Origin: a virus
Length of the DNA stretch: 44,791 nucleotides
Strand: one strand, 5' to 3'
Virus record (IMG/VR): IMGVR_UViG_3300031722_000058
Location: 1 to 44,791 of that record
Shown: positions 15,333 to 24,430 of the stretch, piece after piece
Position numbering within the stretch: the first letter of the stretch is position 1
How the letters are laid out: the number at the start of each line of letters is the position of its first letter
Position numbers and translations under genes: made by a program
Notes under the pieces: generated by a model
What the model was told of the DNA's origin: nothing
The model's input: the letters and a program-made list of their open reading frames with translations, nothing else
Databases searched by the model: none

Positions 15333-16280
15333 ATGAGTAATTTAATAAGAGGTGGACAAGACTACCTATTTAATACCATTGGTCCGAAAGACTTTGGAAT
15401 GTATTACGAAGGTAATGTGACTACTGGTATCAAACATCTTGTATGTAAAAAATATGGAATTGATATTCCGTTTAATGGTAAGACAAGTATTATAAAGAAA
15501 ACATCTGCTGTTGGTACTGCTGCAGTGATAACTCTTACCCCTGCATTCGTTGCTAAGACTACCGGTGATCAACGATTATTTGAAATTGAGGTTACACGTC
15601 AACCATTGTATGATGGTTCCGGAAATCATCAGTTCCCAGTAAGTCATACTTATAGTTATAAGTTGACCAATACGGCTACTTTGACTGCGGATAAACAATC
15701 TGTTGTTGATGGTCTTGTTGATGCAATCAATGCAGATGTAATGAGAACTTCAAATGCTGTAAACAGTGGTGCTTGTGTAGTAGCTACTCGTACGGGTGCT
15801 GCTGGTACTTCTGCACTTGTTCTTACTGCAAAAGAAAAAGGACAACCGGTTACTGTTCGTATTTTCGATGATAACTTCACACAAGTACTTACAACTGCTC
15901 CTAAGAAAGATACATTGACAAATGATCAATTGAGTCGTATCTTTATGATTAAGGAAGAAAATGCAGGACAACGTGTTGTTATGCCTACTGAGGGAGTTGA
16001 TTATTGTTGTTTTACTATTGTTGCAAAAACAGAAGGATATGAAAATGTTTCTGCTAGTGCATTTGCTGATAGAGAACAGGTTTATAATTTCTATATGCCA
16101 TTGGCCTTAGTAGATGATAATTTGTTTGCTGCTATTGCTGTTGCTAATGCTGGTGTTGTACCATCTATGGCAGATGTTGTTGCTGCTCCTGATACTGCTT
16201 TTAATGGATATGTTGCATTGAATGTAAATCCATTGGATAGTCTTACTGCAAGAGTTGTGGCATTGGAAACAGCGCCTTAA
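15333..16280 (+). CDS. Abundant virion protein candidate, head auxiliary type (315 aa)
   Basis: This beta-rich protein with many Ala, Val, Thr and few charges starts MSNLIRGGQDYLFNTIGP. It closes the capsid operon just ahead of a strong terminator, and its codons include G/C-ended choices like the capsid gene. The middle (about residues 55-180) alternates strands and Ala-rich helices (TADKQSVVDGLVDAINADV), and the C-terminus is an Ala-rich helix. Such features suit a capsid decoration protein or a tail-ring protein; no family motif lets me choose. No signal peptide is present, and the start is preceded by AATC in place of a Shine-Dalgarno. Confidence 0.6.
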   Translation: MSNLIRGGQDYLFNTIGPKDFGMYYEGNVTTGIKHLVCKKYGIDIPFNGKTSIIKKTSAVGTAAVITLTPAFVAKTTGDQRLFEIEVTRQPLYDGSGNHQFPVSHTYSYKLTNTATLTADKQSVVDGLVDAINADVMRTSNAVNSGACVVATRTGAAGTSALVLTAKEKGQPVTVRIFDDNFTQVLTTAPKKDTLTNDQLSRIFMIKEENAGQRVVMPTEGVDYCCFTIVAKTEGYENVSASAFADREQVYNFYMPLALVDDNLFAAIAVANAGVVPSMADVVAAPDTAFNGYVALNVNPLDSLTARVVALETAP

Positions 16281-16305
16281 TAAATAACTTTCAATTAAAT
16301 CCAAG

Positions 16306-16340
16306 AAGGGTAGGTAGGATATGTCTACTTACCCTTTTTT
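16306..16340 (+). terminator. Strong intrinsic terminator ending the capsid block
   Basis: A 12-bp stem with one G-U pair, AAGGGTAGGTAG (16306-16317) and CTACTTACCCTT (16325-16336), has a 7-base loop and is followed by a run of T. This is a classic rho-independent terminator and separates the head genes from the tail genes. Confidence 0.9.
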
Positions 16341-16352
16341 AATACTAGAAAT

Positions 16353-17009
16353 ATGGTAACATTAGAAAAGATAGTTGAGAGTTTAAAACTTCAATTAAAA
16401 CCACATCTTACCGATGATCAGATATTGCATGATGAATGGATTATTGATATGATAAACTTCTCCCGGGCTACGCTTATACGTGCGTTATATGTTTCCGGAG
16501 AACCATTGACGGCATTCTTTCAAATTACTTTTGGTATAACTACTGATTTTGATGCACATTATAAGAAATTGACTTTACCTTGTAAATTGATGCAGGGTAT
16601 TGGTAAACGTAATATAAGATACTTTGGCCCGGATGGTACTAATAAACCACAGTATCATTATTGTTCTTTTGAAGAATTGGCAAGTTATGAATATCATCGA
16701 TTTGGTGGTAGTCAAATAGCATTTGCTGATGTAGGTGCTTATCTTCAATTAAATACTACTGCAGTAGGACCTGTAGAGATACATGCTATTTTTGAGCAAC
16801 CAAATACACTTATAGGTTACTTCTATCAAACAACAGCATATCCTATTGGAGAGAATAATGAAAGGCAGTTAGAGATAATTACTTTTCAACATATTGCTGC
16901 AAAATTAGGTATGCCGGTAGACTTTGCAAATAATGGTGTTGATGAGACAAAGAATGTTCCAGTAAAGCAACCACAACAACAGCAACAACAAGATAATGGA
17001 GGACAATAA
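16353..17009 (+). CDS. Ring / head-tail connector candidate with polyQ tail (218 aa)
   Basis: The N-terminus is helical (VESLKLQLKPHLTDDQILHD, then a helix with DMINFSRATLIRALY), and a beta domain follows (residues 60-160). Size and layout parallel the genes at 14637 and 19007, fitting a tail-ring protein. The C-terminal about 20 residues are low complexity, with VKQPQQQQQQD encoded by CAA/CAG triplets (16968-16991). It is the first gene after the strong terminator, so a promoter should lie in 16337-16352 or transcription reads through. Its TAA is followed two bases later by the next ATG. Confidence 0.55.
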   Translation: MVTLEKIVESLKLQLKPHLTDDQILHDEWIIDMINFSRATLIRALYVSGEPLTAFFQITFGITTDFDAHYKKLTLPCKLMQGIGKRNIRYFGPDGTNKPQYHYCSFEELASYEYHRFGGSQIAFADVGAYLQLNTTAVGPVEIHAIFEQPNTLIGYFYQTTAYPIGENNERQLEIITFQHIAAKLGMPVDFANNGVDETKNVPVKQPQQQQQQDNGGQ

Positions 17010-17011
17010 TT

Positions 17012-17995
17012 ATGTATTTAGTTATAACAGAACAAGTAGAAGTTGACGGTGAATTATTCTATGAAGGTGTTTCATGGAAAGATTATCATAAAGTTCCTGA
17101 AACAACAAAAACTATTAAATATGGTAGACTTTATAATTGGTATGCTGCCATAGATGATAGAGGAATTGCACCAGAAGGATATCATATTCCAACTATTGCT
17201 GAATGGGGTAATTTAGTTGATTATTTAGGAGGAACATATGTTGCGGGTGCTAAAGTAAAGGAACTTGGAGATGAACATTGGTTATGGCAAGACCCAAATA
17301 CTACTAATGAAAGTGGGTTTACTGCATTACCAGGTGGCCAATATGATACTGTTAGTGGTTCTTATAATATGCGTGGAAATGCTTCATGGTGGTCTACTTC
17401 TCGATATTCTACTAATCTTGCACTTTTTAGTGGCGTACAATTAGATGCTGATGTTTTTGGACATAACCAAACTAGTTATTTAGATATAGGTTTTAGTATT
17501 CGATGCATAAAAGATAATGAAATAAATGAAGGTTCAGTTACAGATATAGATGGTAATATATACAATACTATTAAAATAGGTAATCAAGTATGGTTACAAC
17601 AAAATCTTGCAACAAAACATTATCGTAATGGTGATTTAATTAGTAGTAATTTTGCTGGAATAGAAGGAGCAGTTATAGCATATAATAATGATGAAAATAA
17701 TGTATATAATTTTATTCAAAATGATATTAAAGGTTTTATTATTACTTATAATAATATTGATTATATCATTCCAGATGATAAAGCTATTGAGACGCCACGA
17801 TTTACTAGAGAACAGAATATACCATTTGGAGAGTATCAGTATCGTACTCATTCGGATAAGACAACAGAATATTTTGAACCGGTTGAAAAGTATTTTGGTA
17901 TTGATATGAAAGAGAATTACTCGGCTCAGTTCCGTGATGGTATAAATCCTCATAAAGATATAAATGGAAGTATTTTCAAAGAAGACTCGGATTAA
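17012..17995 (+). CDS. FISUMP-domain protein with swapped halves (327 aa)
   Basis: The family is the Fib_succ_major (FISUMP) domain of Bacteroidetes/Fibrobacteres surface proteins. Residues 37-168 carry the usual C-terminal part: YGRLYNWYAA, GYHIPTIAEW, LGGTYVAGAKVKE, SGFTALPGG, WWSTS and GFSIRCIKD. Residues 176-226 carry the usual N-terminal part: VTDIDGNIYNTIKIGNQVW, then LQQNL, YRNGD and AYNND. The natural order is thus reversed, or a second, cut-short copy follows the first. The last 100 residues match nothing I know. The role is probably surface binding, perhaps as a virion decoration. It overlaps the next gene by 32 bp. Confidence 0.8.
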   Translation: MYLVITEQVEVDGELFYEGVSWKDYHKVPETTKTIKYGRLYNWYAAIDDRGIAPEGYHIPTIAEWGNLVDYLGGTYVAGAKVKELGDEHWLWQDPNTTNESGFTALPGGQYDTVSGSYNMRGNASWWSTSRYSTNLALFSGVQLDADVFGHNQTSYLDIGFSIRCIKDNEINEGSVTDIDGNIYNTIKIGNQVWLQQNLATKHYRNGDLISSNFAGIEGAVIAYNNDENNVYNFIQNDIKGFIITYNNIDYIIPDDKAIETPRFTREQNIPFGEYQYRTHSDKTTEYFEPVEKYFGIDMKENYSAQFRDGINPHKDINGSIFKEDSD

Positions 17996-18467
17996 TAAAA
18001 AGGTAAAAGAGTTTAGGAAAGAGGAATTTGATTATCATGATGTGGTTAATGAAAACAATAAGTTTGGCGTACGCAAAACGGCTTACATAGATACCCTTTT
18101 TAGACCTCGTTTATCTCATGTGACCTTTTCTACCAATACGCATCCGAAAAGCCAAATTATAAGAGGTATGGCCTATAAAGTGTTCTTTGCATATGTTTCT
18201 ATAATAGTAGAAGAACTCTTTAAAGGAAATACTATAAAAATAAATAAAGTTGGGTTATTAAGTTTGATGACATTGACATCAAGTACTAAATACCAAGGTC
18301 GTCAGAAAGACAAAGAACGTTCAAAGAGAAAAGGATTTTATACTCGTATTAATTGCGATTATTTTTTTTCTCCGGATAAGATAAGATATGGTTTCCCTTA
18401 TGTATCATTTGGGAAGTTTTATAAAAATAAATTACATTCATTAGAAGATAATAATATAAAATTTTAA
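17964..18467 (+). CDS. Basic protein, HU/IHF-like candidate (167 aa)
   Basis: This Lys/Arg-rich protein has a central stretch with helix KVFFAYVSIIVEELFKGNTI followed by KINKVGLLSLMTLTSS, which resembles the helix-G-beta-arm layout of HU/IHF subunits (helix, small G, VxIxxxG-xF). Basic residues follow (RQKDKERSKRKG). crAss-like phages are known to encode IHF-like subunits in their structural/transcription gene block, which supports the reading, but the match is weak. If correct it would bend or coat DNA. It overlaps the upstream gene by 32 bp and precedes the next ATG by two bases. Confidence 0.5.
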   Translation: MEVFSKKTRINKKVKEFRKEEFDYHDVVNENNKFGVRKTAYIDTLFRPRLSHVTFSTNTHPKSQIIRGMAYKVFFAYVSIIVEELFKGNTIKINKVGLLSLMTLTSSTKYQGRQKDKERSKRKGFYTRINCDYFFSPDKIRYGFPYVSFGKFYKNKLHSLEDNNIKF

Positions 18468-18469
18468 TC

Positions 18470-18838
18470 ATGGCAACAATTGACAAAACAAAGTATGCTG
18501 CAGCAAGTACTGCTAAGACAACGACACCTTCTAAAGGTTATACTAAAGAACAAGTGCAACAAGCACAAGGTAAATCATCTGTTCCTGCTAAAACATCGGC
18601 TCCGGCCAGTACACAGATGTCAGAAGAACAAACTGCTCAAATGATACAAGAAATTATCAAAATGTTACAACAAGGTGCTAAGCCGGAAGATATTCTTGCT
18701 AAACTAATACAGGGTGGTATTCCACAAGCACAGGCACAACAGTTGATTCAACAAGCTACTGATCAACTACAGTCACAAGGACAATCACAAGCAACACCAC
18801 AGACAGCAACTTCTGTAACAGAACAACCAATGCAATAA
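18470..18838 (+). CDS. Gln/Ala-rich low-complexity protein (122 aa)
   Basis: The sequence is dominated by Gln, Ala, Thr and Ser. The first 50 residues are disordered (AKTTTPSKGYTKEQVQQAQG). The middle contains short helices (EEQTAQMIQEIIKMLQQG, then EDILAKLIQGGIPQAQAQQL) that could form a small helical bundle, and the tail is again disordered. No family is recognised. Its position between a DNA-binding candidate and tail genes suggests a minor virion or assembly factor. It is bounded by TAATCATG before and TAATTATG after, both indicating coupled translation. Confidence 0.55.
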   Translation: MATIDKTKYAAASTAKTTTPSKGYTKEQVQQAQGKSSVPAKTSAPASTQMSEEQTAQMIQEIIKMLQQGAKPEDILAKLIQGGIPQAQAQQLIQQATDQLQSQGQSQATPQTATSVTEQPMQ

Positions 18839-18840
18839 TT

Positions 18841-19020
18841 ATGAATAAGCGTTCGACAGCACACGACGAAGAGTACTACCAGAAACTGAAAGAGGTAGTA
18901 GAGGATAGCAATAAAGAGTATAGACCAAATGAGTTGTATGTAAAGACAGCAAGGAATGTACATGGAGTTTTTGCTTATCAAAATATAGAATTAAAATCTA
19001 ATAAAGATGAATCCGAATAA
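18841..19020 (+). CDS. Small charged protein (59 aa)
   Basis: The frame MNKRSTAHDEEYYQKLKEVV... ends KSNKDESE before TAA 19018-19020. It is rich in Glu, Lys and Tyr, mostly helical at the N-terminus (DEEYYQKLKEVVEDSNKEY), with a compact middle (ARNVHGVFAYQNIEL). It follows the previous stop by two bases (TAATTATG) and overlaps the next gene's start by 14 bp. This tight packing supports expression. I do not recognise a family. Confidence 0.65.
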   Translation: MNKRSTAHDEEYYQKLKEVVEDSNKEYRPNELYVKTARNVHGVFAYQNIELKSNKDESE

Positions 19021-19660
19021 TAAATTCTTTACAGCAGCCGAAATATATGTTCGGTTGTTGTCTGCGTTTCCAATAAAAGGGACTCAGATAAGTAAGATAC
19101 AAATAATGCGATGGTGTAGTGAAGTTGTTTCAGAATATCTTACTGATCCAGTAGGATTAATTTTGAATAAGAAAGTTCAAATTGGAGAACCTACTTCTGT
19201 TGATGATCCTACATTAGTCATTCGTTCTAATCGTGCATTGGTTCCACCTGATGTATTCAAATTAGAAAATGTTTTTGATGAATCCGGTCAGAAGATAAAA
19301 CATAGTACTTATCAAGGACAGTATGTACAGTTTAGTACTACTAAGACCCCTCAGAAGTGTTTTATTGATTACTATTCATTGCCGGTTGATGAAGTTGGTT
19401 TTCCACTTGTAAAACGTGGATATGAAACAGCATGTTATGCTTATTGTATTAAGAAGATGCATGAAGAGGATGCTAGTATTATTCCACCTCGTATTGCTCA
19501 ATGGAGATGGCTACAGATATGTCAGGATTCTGATTATGAAATACAGGCTGCATATGTTAGCTGGGGTGATTTATCAAACAATGATATAGAAGAGATTCAT
19601 AATTTCATTATTAGTCCGGAATATAAATTCATTACAAAAAGACATTACCATGCAACATAA
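19007..19660 (+). CDS. Tail ring / tubular protein candidate (217 aa)
   Basis: A helical N-terminus (FFTAAEIYVRLLSAFPI, then IQIMRWCSEVVSEYL) is followed by a beta-rich segment with ALVPPDVFKLENVFD and a helical C-terminal half with YETACYAYCIKKMHEED. The phrase 'PPDVFKLENV' and the overall plan recall T7 gp11/P22 gp4-like adaptor proteins that build the rings between portal and nozzle. It lies directly before the nozzle gene, as expected. It overlaps that gene by 11 bp (ATG at 19650). Assignment is by architecture and neighbourhood. Confidence 0.65.
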   Translation: MNPNNKFFTAAEIYVRLLSAFPIKGTQISKIQIMRWCSEVVSEYLTDPVGLILNKKVQIGEPTSVDDPTLVIRSNRALVPPDVFKLENVFDESGQKIKHSTYQGQYVQFSTTKTPQKCFIDYYSLPVDEVGFPLVKRGYETACYAYCIKKMHEEDASIIPPRIAQWRWLQICQDSDYEIQAAYVSWGDLSNNDIEEIHNFIISPEYKFITKRHYHAT

Positions 19661-22600
19661 TAATACATTTCTAGGTGGTATGAAAAGAGGTATTGATAAT
19701 ACGTTGATGCCACAGAATAGTTATACCTATATGCTTAATGGAAGTATTGTTTCTAAGGACGATCATGGGTTTACTATTACCAATATCCGTGGTACAAAAA
19801 ACATTGCTTCTTTTGGTACTAATGAAGTTCCTATTGGATGTGTATCATTCAATGGCATCATTTATATTGTAACTCATGATTTCGATAATGAAAAAATAAA
19901 TTTTTATTCATTCAAAGGAAGTAATGGTACTATATGGGTAGAAGAAACACTTCTTATTATTCCTAATGGGCCAAATGATAGACTTTCTATTAATCAATCA
20001 GTACTTGGTTTTACAAAAGGAAAATTACTTGAAATGATTGCTAAAAATAGTTATGATGGTTCTGTTGATTTATATATCTGTGATGGACTTAATAAGAATA
20101 TTATTATCAATACCGGTATTGACCAAGATGGTAAAAAAACACTTCGTTCATATACTAATCTTGATGATATTGTATTGTTTGTTCATCAAAAAAGTATTAC
20201 TAAAGTTCCGGATGTTCAAGGACAAGTAAAAGACAATGGTTCAATTAAACCAGGTACTTATTTTTTCTATATTCGTTATGAAGATGAATCATTAAATACA
20301 ACACCATTCATAAAAGAAGTTGGTCCATTTTATATTCATAGTGGTTCGAAAGAGTTTAATAGTTCTTCAGGAGTATTGAACACTGGTGAACAAAGAGTAT
20401 CAAAACAAGTACAATTACAGATTACAAATACCGACTCAAACTATAAAAAGGTTTCTGTCGGTTTTGTCCATTATTATGGAACCTCAGATACTTTGAGTAA
20501 GTCAATGCAACTTATTACTAAGTCTACAAAGATTATAAATGGTTCGGTCAATATTATATTCAATGGTAATAATGGAGTTCAAGATATTACATTTGAAGAA
20601 CTCTTTAAAGATAATATGGCTTTTGATATTGCGGAAACTGAGGTACAACATGAAGATAGATATTATGGTGCTAATTGGAAAGGTCGCGCTATTGATTATA
20701 ATATGCTTAAAGAAATGGCTTCTCTTATTATTCCTCATGCTGTTATTAAAAATGAAAATAATATTGATAAAGTCTATGACCAAGATTCAAAAGACTTTGA
20801 ATATATGGAAGATGAAATCTATCCTATGGGTGTTTCATTTTTAATTGATGGTCAATATAAAACACCAGTATTTCCTGTTTGTGGTTGGTATGAAGGAGTA
20901 ACACTTACTAATGCCAATGGAACAATACCAGACATGAATTATACAGACTTTCGTACCTATATTGATAATAGACATCAGTACTTCAATGAAAGTCCCGCAG
21001 ACACACTTAAAACGATTGATAACTATAATGGTCTTTATAAGTTTCCAAGAAAAGGAGTAATAAGTCATAGTACAAATGCTGATGATTTAAAACAACTTCA
21101 TTTTAAACTTATGGGTGTAGAATTTATTCGTGACTTTGCTTATGAATATTATCAAACTAATAAAGCATTACTTCCCAATATAACTACTATTTATTTTGTA
21201 CAAGGTAACCGACAAGAGAATGTCGTATGCCAAGGTTATAGTTGTGCTATGGTAGAAGCTGTTGGTTTTAAAAATACCTTTGAATGTTATCGTGGAGTAT
21301 CGCCAACAACTGCAGGGGATAGAGAAGTTAGTCAATCAACTAAACTAGGAACTCATAATATTGATGTTGCTTTTCCATTTTTAGGTGGTGATAGAAAGTT
21401 ATTTCCAGTAATTAAAATCGAAAGATATTCTCAAGGATGGAGTATTACTAAATGGGGTGTTACTGAGTTACAGGTAATGAATAAAGAAGAAATATTAGTT
21501 CGCGAACAAGAAACTGATGCTAGTCAAAAATGGACATATTATAATAATCCAACTGCAAATGATATGTGGGCAAGATATTATGACCATAGGGATTATTTTC
21601 TTGGATTAAAAACTAATAAATATAGTGTATTTACTCCTGACCTTTTACTCAATAAAAAATTAGTTATTGTTGGAGATTATTATTTACGACCAAAAGTAAA
21701 GATTGATGCACTTGGTCAAGGTTTTAATCCTCTTGTAACTGATAATAATATAGAAAATAAATATAAACCACATACTAGTTCAATAATAGCTTATCAAGAT
21801 TTATCAGAACGTCTTATTGAACCAAGTATATCAAACAATTATCATATAATATCAAATCCAATTGCAATAAAGATAACTGCAAATATTATTCAAGAGAATC
21901 AAGTATTATCTACTACAGGTTTTTCAAGTAGAATGAAAAGTATTTTAGATGTTTTTGGTGATGAAGTATGGGATGGTAGTAATGATCCACCACAAAAAGT
22001 AATTGAAAATTATTTTGATCAATCTAGAGATCAATTAAAAGATGCCGGTATTCTTATTAATAGAACAAAAAAAAGCACAACTGACAATGAAGTAGATGTA
22101 CGTCCAGTTATAATAAGTTTTGAAAATATTGATATTGAATGGCCATTTGGATCACGTCTTGTTTCACCATTTGAGAATAATCTTGATTCAAATTCATTAC
22201 CAGTAGTAGCGACTAACTTATCAATGACTGCAACACCTTATTTTGGTTGTACAACAACAAAAGTTGGAAAGTATCATTCAGAAGCAACTGTGTTTACAAC
22301 GGATAATCCGGATTATCGTAATTTGAATAGTGCTATTGTTGATATATGTAAATATGCTACAATTCAAGAATACATTGATTCTATAAAAAATTCATATAAT
22401 ATTCTTGATGAAAATTATTCAATAATAGATAATGACAATTCGTGGTTTGCAGAAGAAAATTATGTTGCAAAGAAATTTTATAAAGGTGATTTGTTTTCTC
22501 AAAATACATTTATGCGTTGTATTCGATGGAATACCTTTCCTGAAAATATTACTAACTGGGAACGTTCATGGCAATGTGGTATAGCGTTTAATATGTATCT

Positions 22601-24029
22601 ACAGTCATTTACCAACTCAAATTTGAGAGTTCCTAGTGCAGATGATACATTCTATCCATACGTACTTAAAAATGCCTTAGAAGCAAACTATGATACCATA
22701 GTGCAAGATTTTATATGGAGAAACAAAACAAATCAATTCTTTAAAGAGTCATGGGAGATAAATGGTGGATATAATGAAACAAAAGGAACATATACATTAT
22801 TGCCATTTGATGAGATATTTACTATGAAAAGTAATACTGCAGCAAATAGAATTTACTTTAGTAATGTACATGTTGATGGCGCTTTTGTAGATCAGTATAG
22901 ACAGTTACCAATAGGACAATATCAAGACTTTAATTTTGAAGGTGGAGAGATAAAAAAATTAGTTACTATCAATTCTACTTTATTTATTATCCAAAGAAAG
23001 AATATTATCCAATTGTATGGTTCAACGAAACTTCAATCGAGTCAAGATAGTTCTGAGATAGTACTTGGTGATAAAACTGTTCTTTCTTCTCAGTCAAAGA
23101 AAATTGCTGACTTTGGAACTACTCATAAAGAAAGTATTTGTAGTGGTGATAAAGGATGTTATGGTGTTGATTGGGATAATGAAAAGATATGGAGAATTGC
23201 CGGCGCATCAACAACTAGTGGTAATGTTCTTTTTGGTGCAGAAGATTTAGTAACTAGTAAACAAGTAACTGATATTTTCAAGTTCATTAAAGGTATAATT
23301 ACTAAACTTCCACAAGATTTATATTCAGAAGAACAAACAGGTATTATAAGTGTCTTTGATGAAGAGAACAAAGAAATACTGTTTACTTTTAAACTAGGTA
23401 ATGGTAATTACTTTACTTTAGTATTTAATGAAAAACTTGATTTCTTTAGTGGATTCTATTCTTATGATACAAATTTCTATATGAAACTTGATTCAAGATT
23501 ATTTTCATTCTCTAATGGAATAGATGCAAATCGGTTTACTATTTGGGAACATAACAAAGGAGATTATCAATATTTTTATAATAATACTATTCCTAATAAT
23601 TTTGAACTTGAATTTATTATTAATGGTTCTGCAGAGAAACAAGATGTAAGTTCATTTGAAAAAGAATTTCGTTCTCACTTAATGGTAATGTGTCCAGAAG
23701 AAATAGAAAATATTAGTTGGAAAACAGAATATCAAGAATCGGAAAAAAAGGCTTTTATTAATAATGCAGAATTTTGGACTAATCCTGAATATAAAGAACA
23801 TGCATGGAATATACCTATAATTCCTTCAACTAATAAAAATAATTTTGGACCATTAAGTACTCAAACTTTTAATACCTTTGAAGCAAAATCACAGATGCGT
23901 GGGCAATGGATTAAAGTAAAGATAGTATATAAAGGAAAACGTTTATTAGGTAATGTTGATAAATCATATATTCCTAAGTATTTCTATCTTAAAAATGTAA
24001 TTACTAACTTTATAATATCTTATTCGTAA
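19650..24029 (+). CDS. Large tail nozzle ('muzzle') / stabilisation protein (1459 aa)
   Basis: The N-terminus FLGGMKRGIDNTLMPQNSY followed by TYMLNGSIV, and later VPIGCVSFNGIIYIVTHD, matches the start of large beta-propeller-type nozzle proteins of short-tailed phages (T7 gp12, P22 gp10, crAss-like muzzle). Beta strands predominate throughout, with long insertions (residues about 450-1000), and a second propeller-like stretch (IKKLVTINSTLFIIQRKNI, SICSGDKGCYGVDWDNEKIW) occurs near 1090-1190. The role would be the hexameric terminal conduit and fibre dock. Length is far above the T7 homologue, as in crAss-like phages. There is no signal peptide. The next gene starts in the stop (TAATG). Confidence 0.8.
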   Translation: MQHNNTFLGGMKRGIDNTLMPQNSYTYMLNGSIVSKDDHGFTITNIRGTKNIASFGTNEVPIGCVSFNGIIYIVTHDFDNEKINFYSFKGSNGTIWVEETLLIIPNGPNDRLSINQSVLGFTKGKLLEMIAKNSYDGSVDLYICDGLNKNIIINTGIDQDGKKTLRSYTNLDDIVLFVHQKSITKVPDVQGQVKDNGSIKPGTYFFYIRYEDESLNTTPFIKEVGPFYIHSGSKEFNSSSGVLNTGEQRVSKQVQLQITNTDSNYKKVSVGFVHYYGTSDTLSKSMQLITKSTKIINGSVNIIFNGNNGVQDITFEELFKDNMAFDIAETEVQHEDRYYGANWKGRAIDYNMLKEMASLIIPHAVIKNENNIDKVYDQDSKDFEYMEDEIYPMGVSFLIDGQYKTPVFPVCGWYEGVTLTNANGTIPDMNYTDFRTYIDNRHQYFNESPADTLKTIDNYNGLYKFPRKGVISHSTNADDLKQLHFKLMGVEFIRDFAYEYYQTNKALLPNITTIYFVQGNRQENVVCQGYSCAMVEAVGFKNTFECYRGVSPTTAGDREVSQSTKLGTHNIDVAFPFLGGDRKLFPVIKIERYSQGWSITKWGVTELQVMNKEEILVREQETDASQKWTYYNNPTANDMWARYYDHRDYFLGLKTNKYSVFTPDLLLNKKLVIVGDYYLRPKVKIDALGQGFNPLVTDNNIENKYKPHTSSIIAYQDLSERLIEPSISNNYHIISNPIAIKITANIIQENQVLSTTGFSSRMKSILDVFGDEVWDGSNDPPQKVIENYFDQSRDQLKDAGILINRTKKSTTDNEVDVRPVIISFENIDIEWPFGSRLVSPFENNLDSNSLPVVATNLSMTATPYFGCTTTKVGKYHSEATVFTTDNPDYRNLNSAIVDICKYATIQEYIDSIKNSYNILDENYSIIDNDNSWFAEENYVAKKFYKGDLFSQNTFMRCIRWNTFPENITNWERSWQCGIAFNMYLQSFTNSNLRVPSADDTFYPYVLKNALEANYDTIVQDFIWRNKTNQFFKESWEINGGYNETKGTYTLLPFDEIFTMKSNTAANRIYFSNVHVDGAFVDQYRQLPIGQYQDFNFEGGEIKKLVTINSTLFIIQRKNIIQLYGSTKLQSSQDSSEIVLGDKTVLSSQSKKIADFGTTHKESICSGDKGCYGVDWDNEKIWRIAGASTTSGNVLFGAEDLVTSKQVTDIFKFIKGIITKLPQDLYSEEQTGIISVFDEENKEILFTFKLGNGNYFTLVFNEKLDFFSGFYSYDTNFYMKLDSRLFSFSNGIDANRFTIWEHNKGDYQYFYNNTIPNNFELEFIINGSAEKQDVSSFEKEFRSHLMVMCPEEIENISWKTEYQESEKKAFINNAEFWTNPEYKEHAWNIPIIPSTNKNNFGPLSTQTFNTFEAKSQMRGQWIKVKIVYKGKRLLGNVDKSYIPKYFYLKNVITNFIISYS

Positions 24030-24430
24030 TGGCCGTTTATCAACCCCCTAAAAGAAATTCCACTGGCGACACTTTGTCTGCCGGTGGTTCTGGTTTAATG
24101 ACACTTGGTAGCACTTTAACTGCTACAGGTATTGGTGCAGTACCAGGAGCAATAATTGCTGGTATTGGTGGTATCGCTAGTTTATTTGGAGCTAGTGCTA
24201 AGAAAAAAGAAGAAGAAAGACAACTAGCTTATCAAGAAGATTATCAAAATCAAATAGTAGGTGAAAAAAATCAATTAGCTTCTTCGGAACAAGTATCAGA
24301 ACAAAATAGAATGATGTACACACAAGAAGGTGTAAGTCAAAGTTTGAAGTCGATTAATCAAATGGTCAATCCTTCTAATCAAGTTCCATCAGGTGGTGGT
24401 ACAGGAATTATAAATCAAAGACTAACTTAA
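24029..24430 (+). CDS. Small Gly-rich hydrophobic virion protein, ejection candidate (133 aa)
   Basis: Residues about 20-55 are a glycine-zipper-like hydrophobic stretch (TATGIGAVPGAIIAGIGGIA and neighbours), followed by a charged helix starting KKKEEERQLAY and a disordered end. This mimics small internal proteins of podoviruses (T7 gp14-like) that insert in the host envelope to extend the tail. It is the first of three consecutive genes of this kind before the RNA polymerase gene. It starts inside the stop of the nozzle gene. Function is inferred from composition and order. Confidence 0.6.
   Translation: MAVYQPPKRNSTGDTLSAGGSGLMTLGSTLTATGIGAVPGAIIAGIGGIASLFGASAKKKEEERQLAYQEDYQNQIVGEKNQLASSEQVSEQNRMMYTQEGVSQSLKSINQMVNPSNQVPSGGGTGIINQRLT

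Noticed and set aside
17636-17953. Minus-strand 105-residue ORF and plus-strand 17688-17909 ORF
   Set aside because: Both are Ile-rich shadows of A+T-rich coding DNA of the FISUMP gene; no start signal or neighbours.
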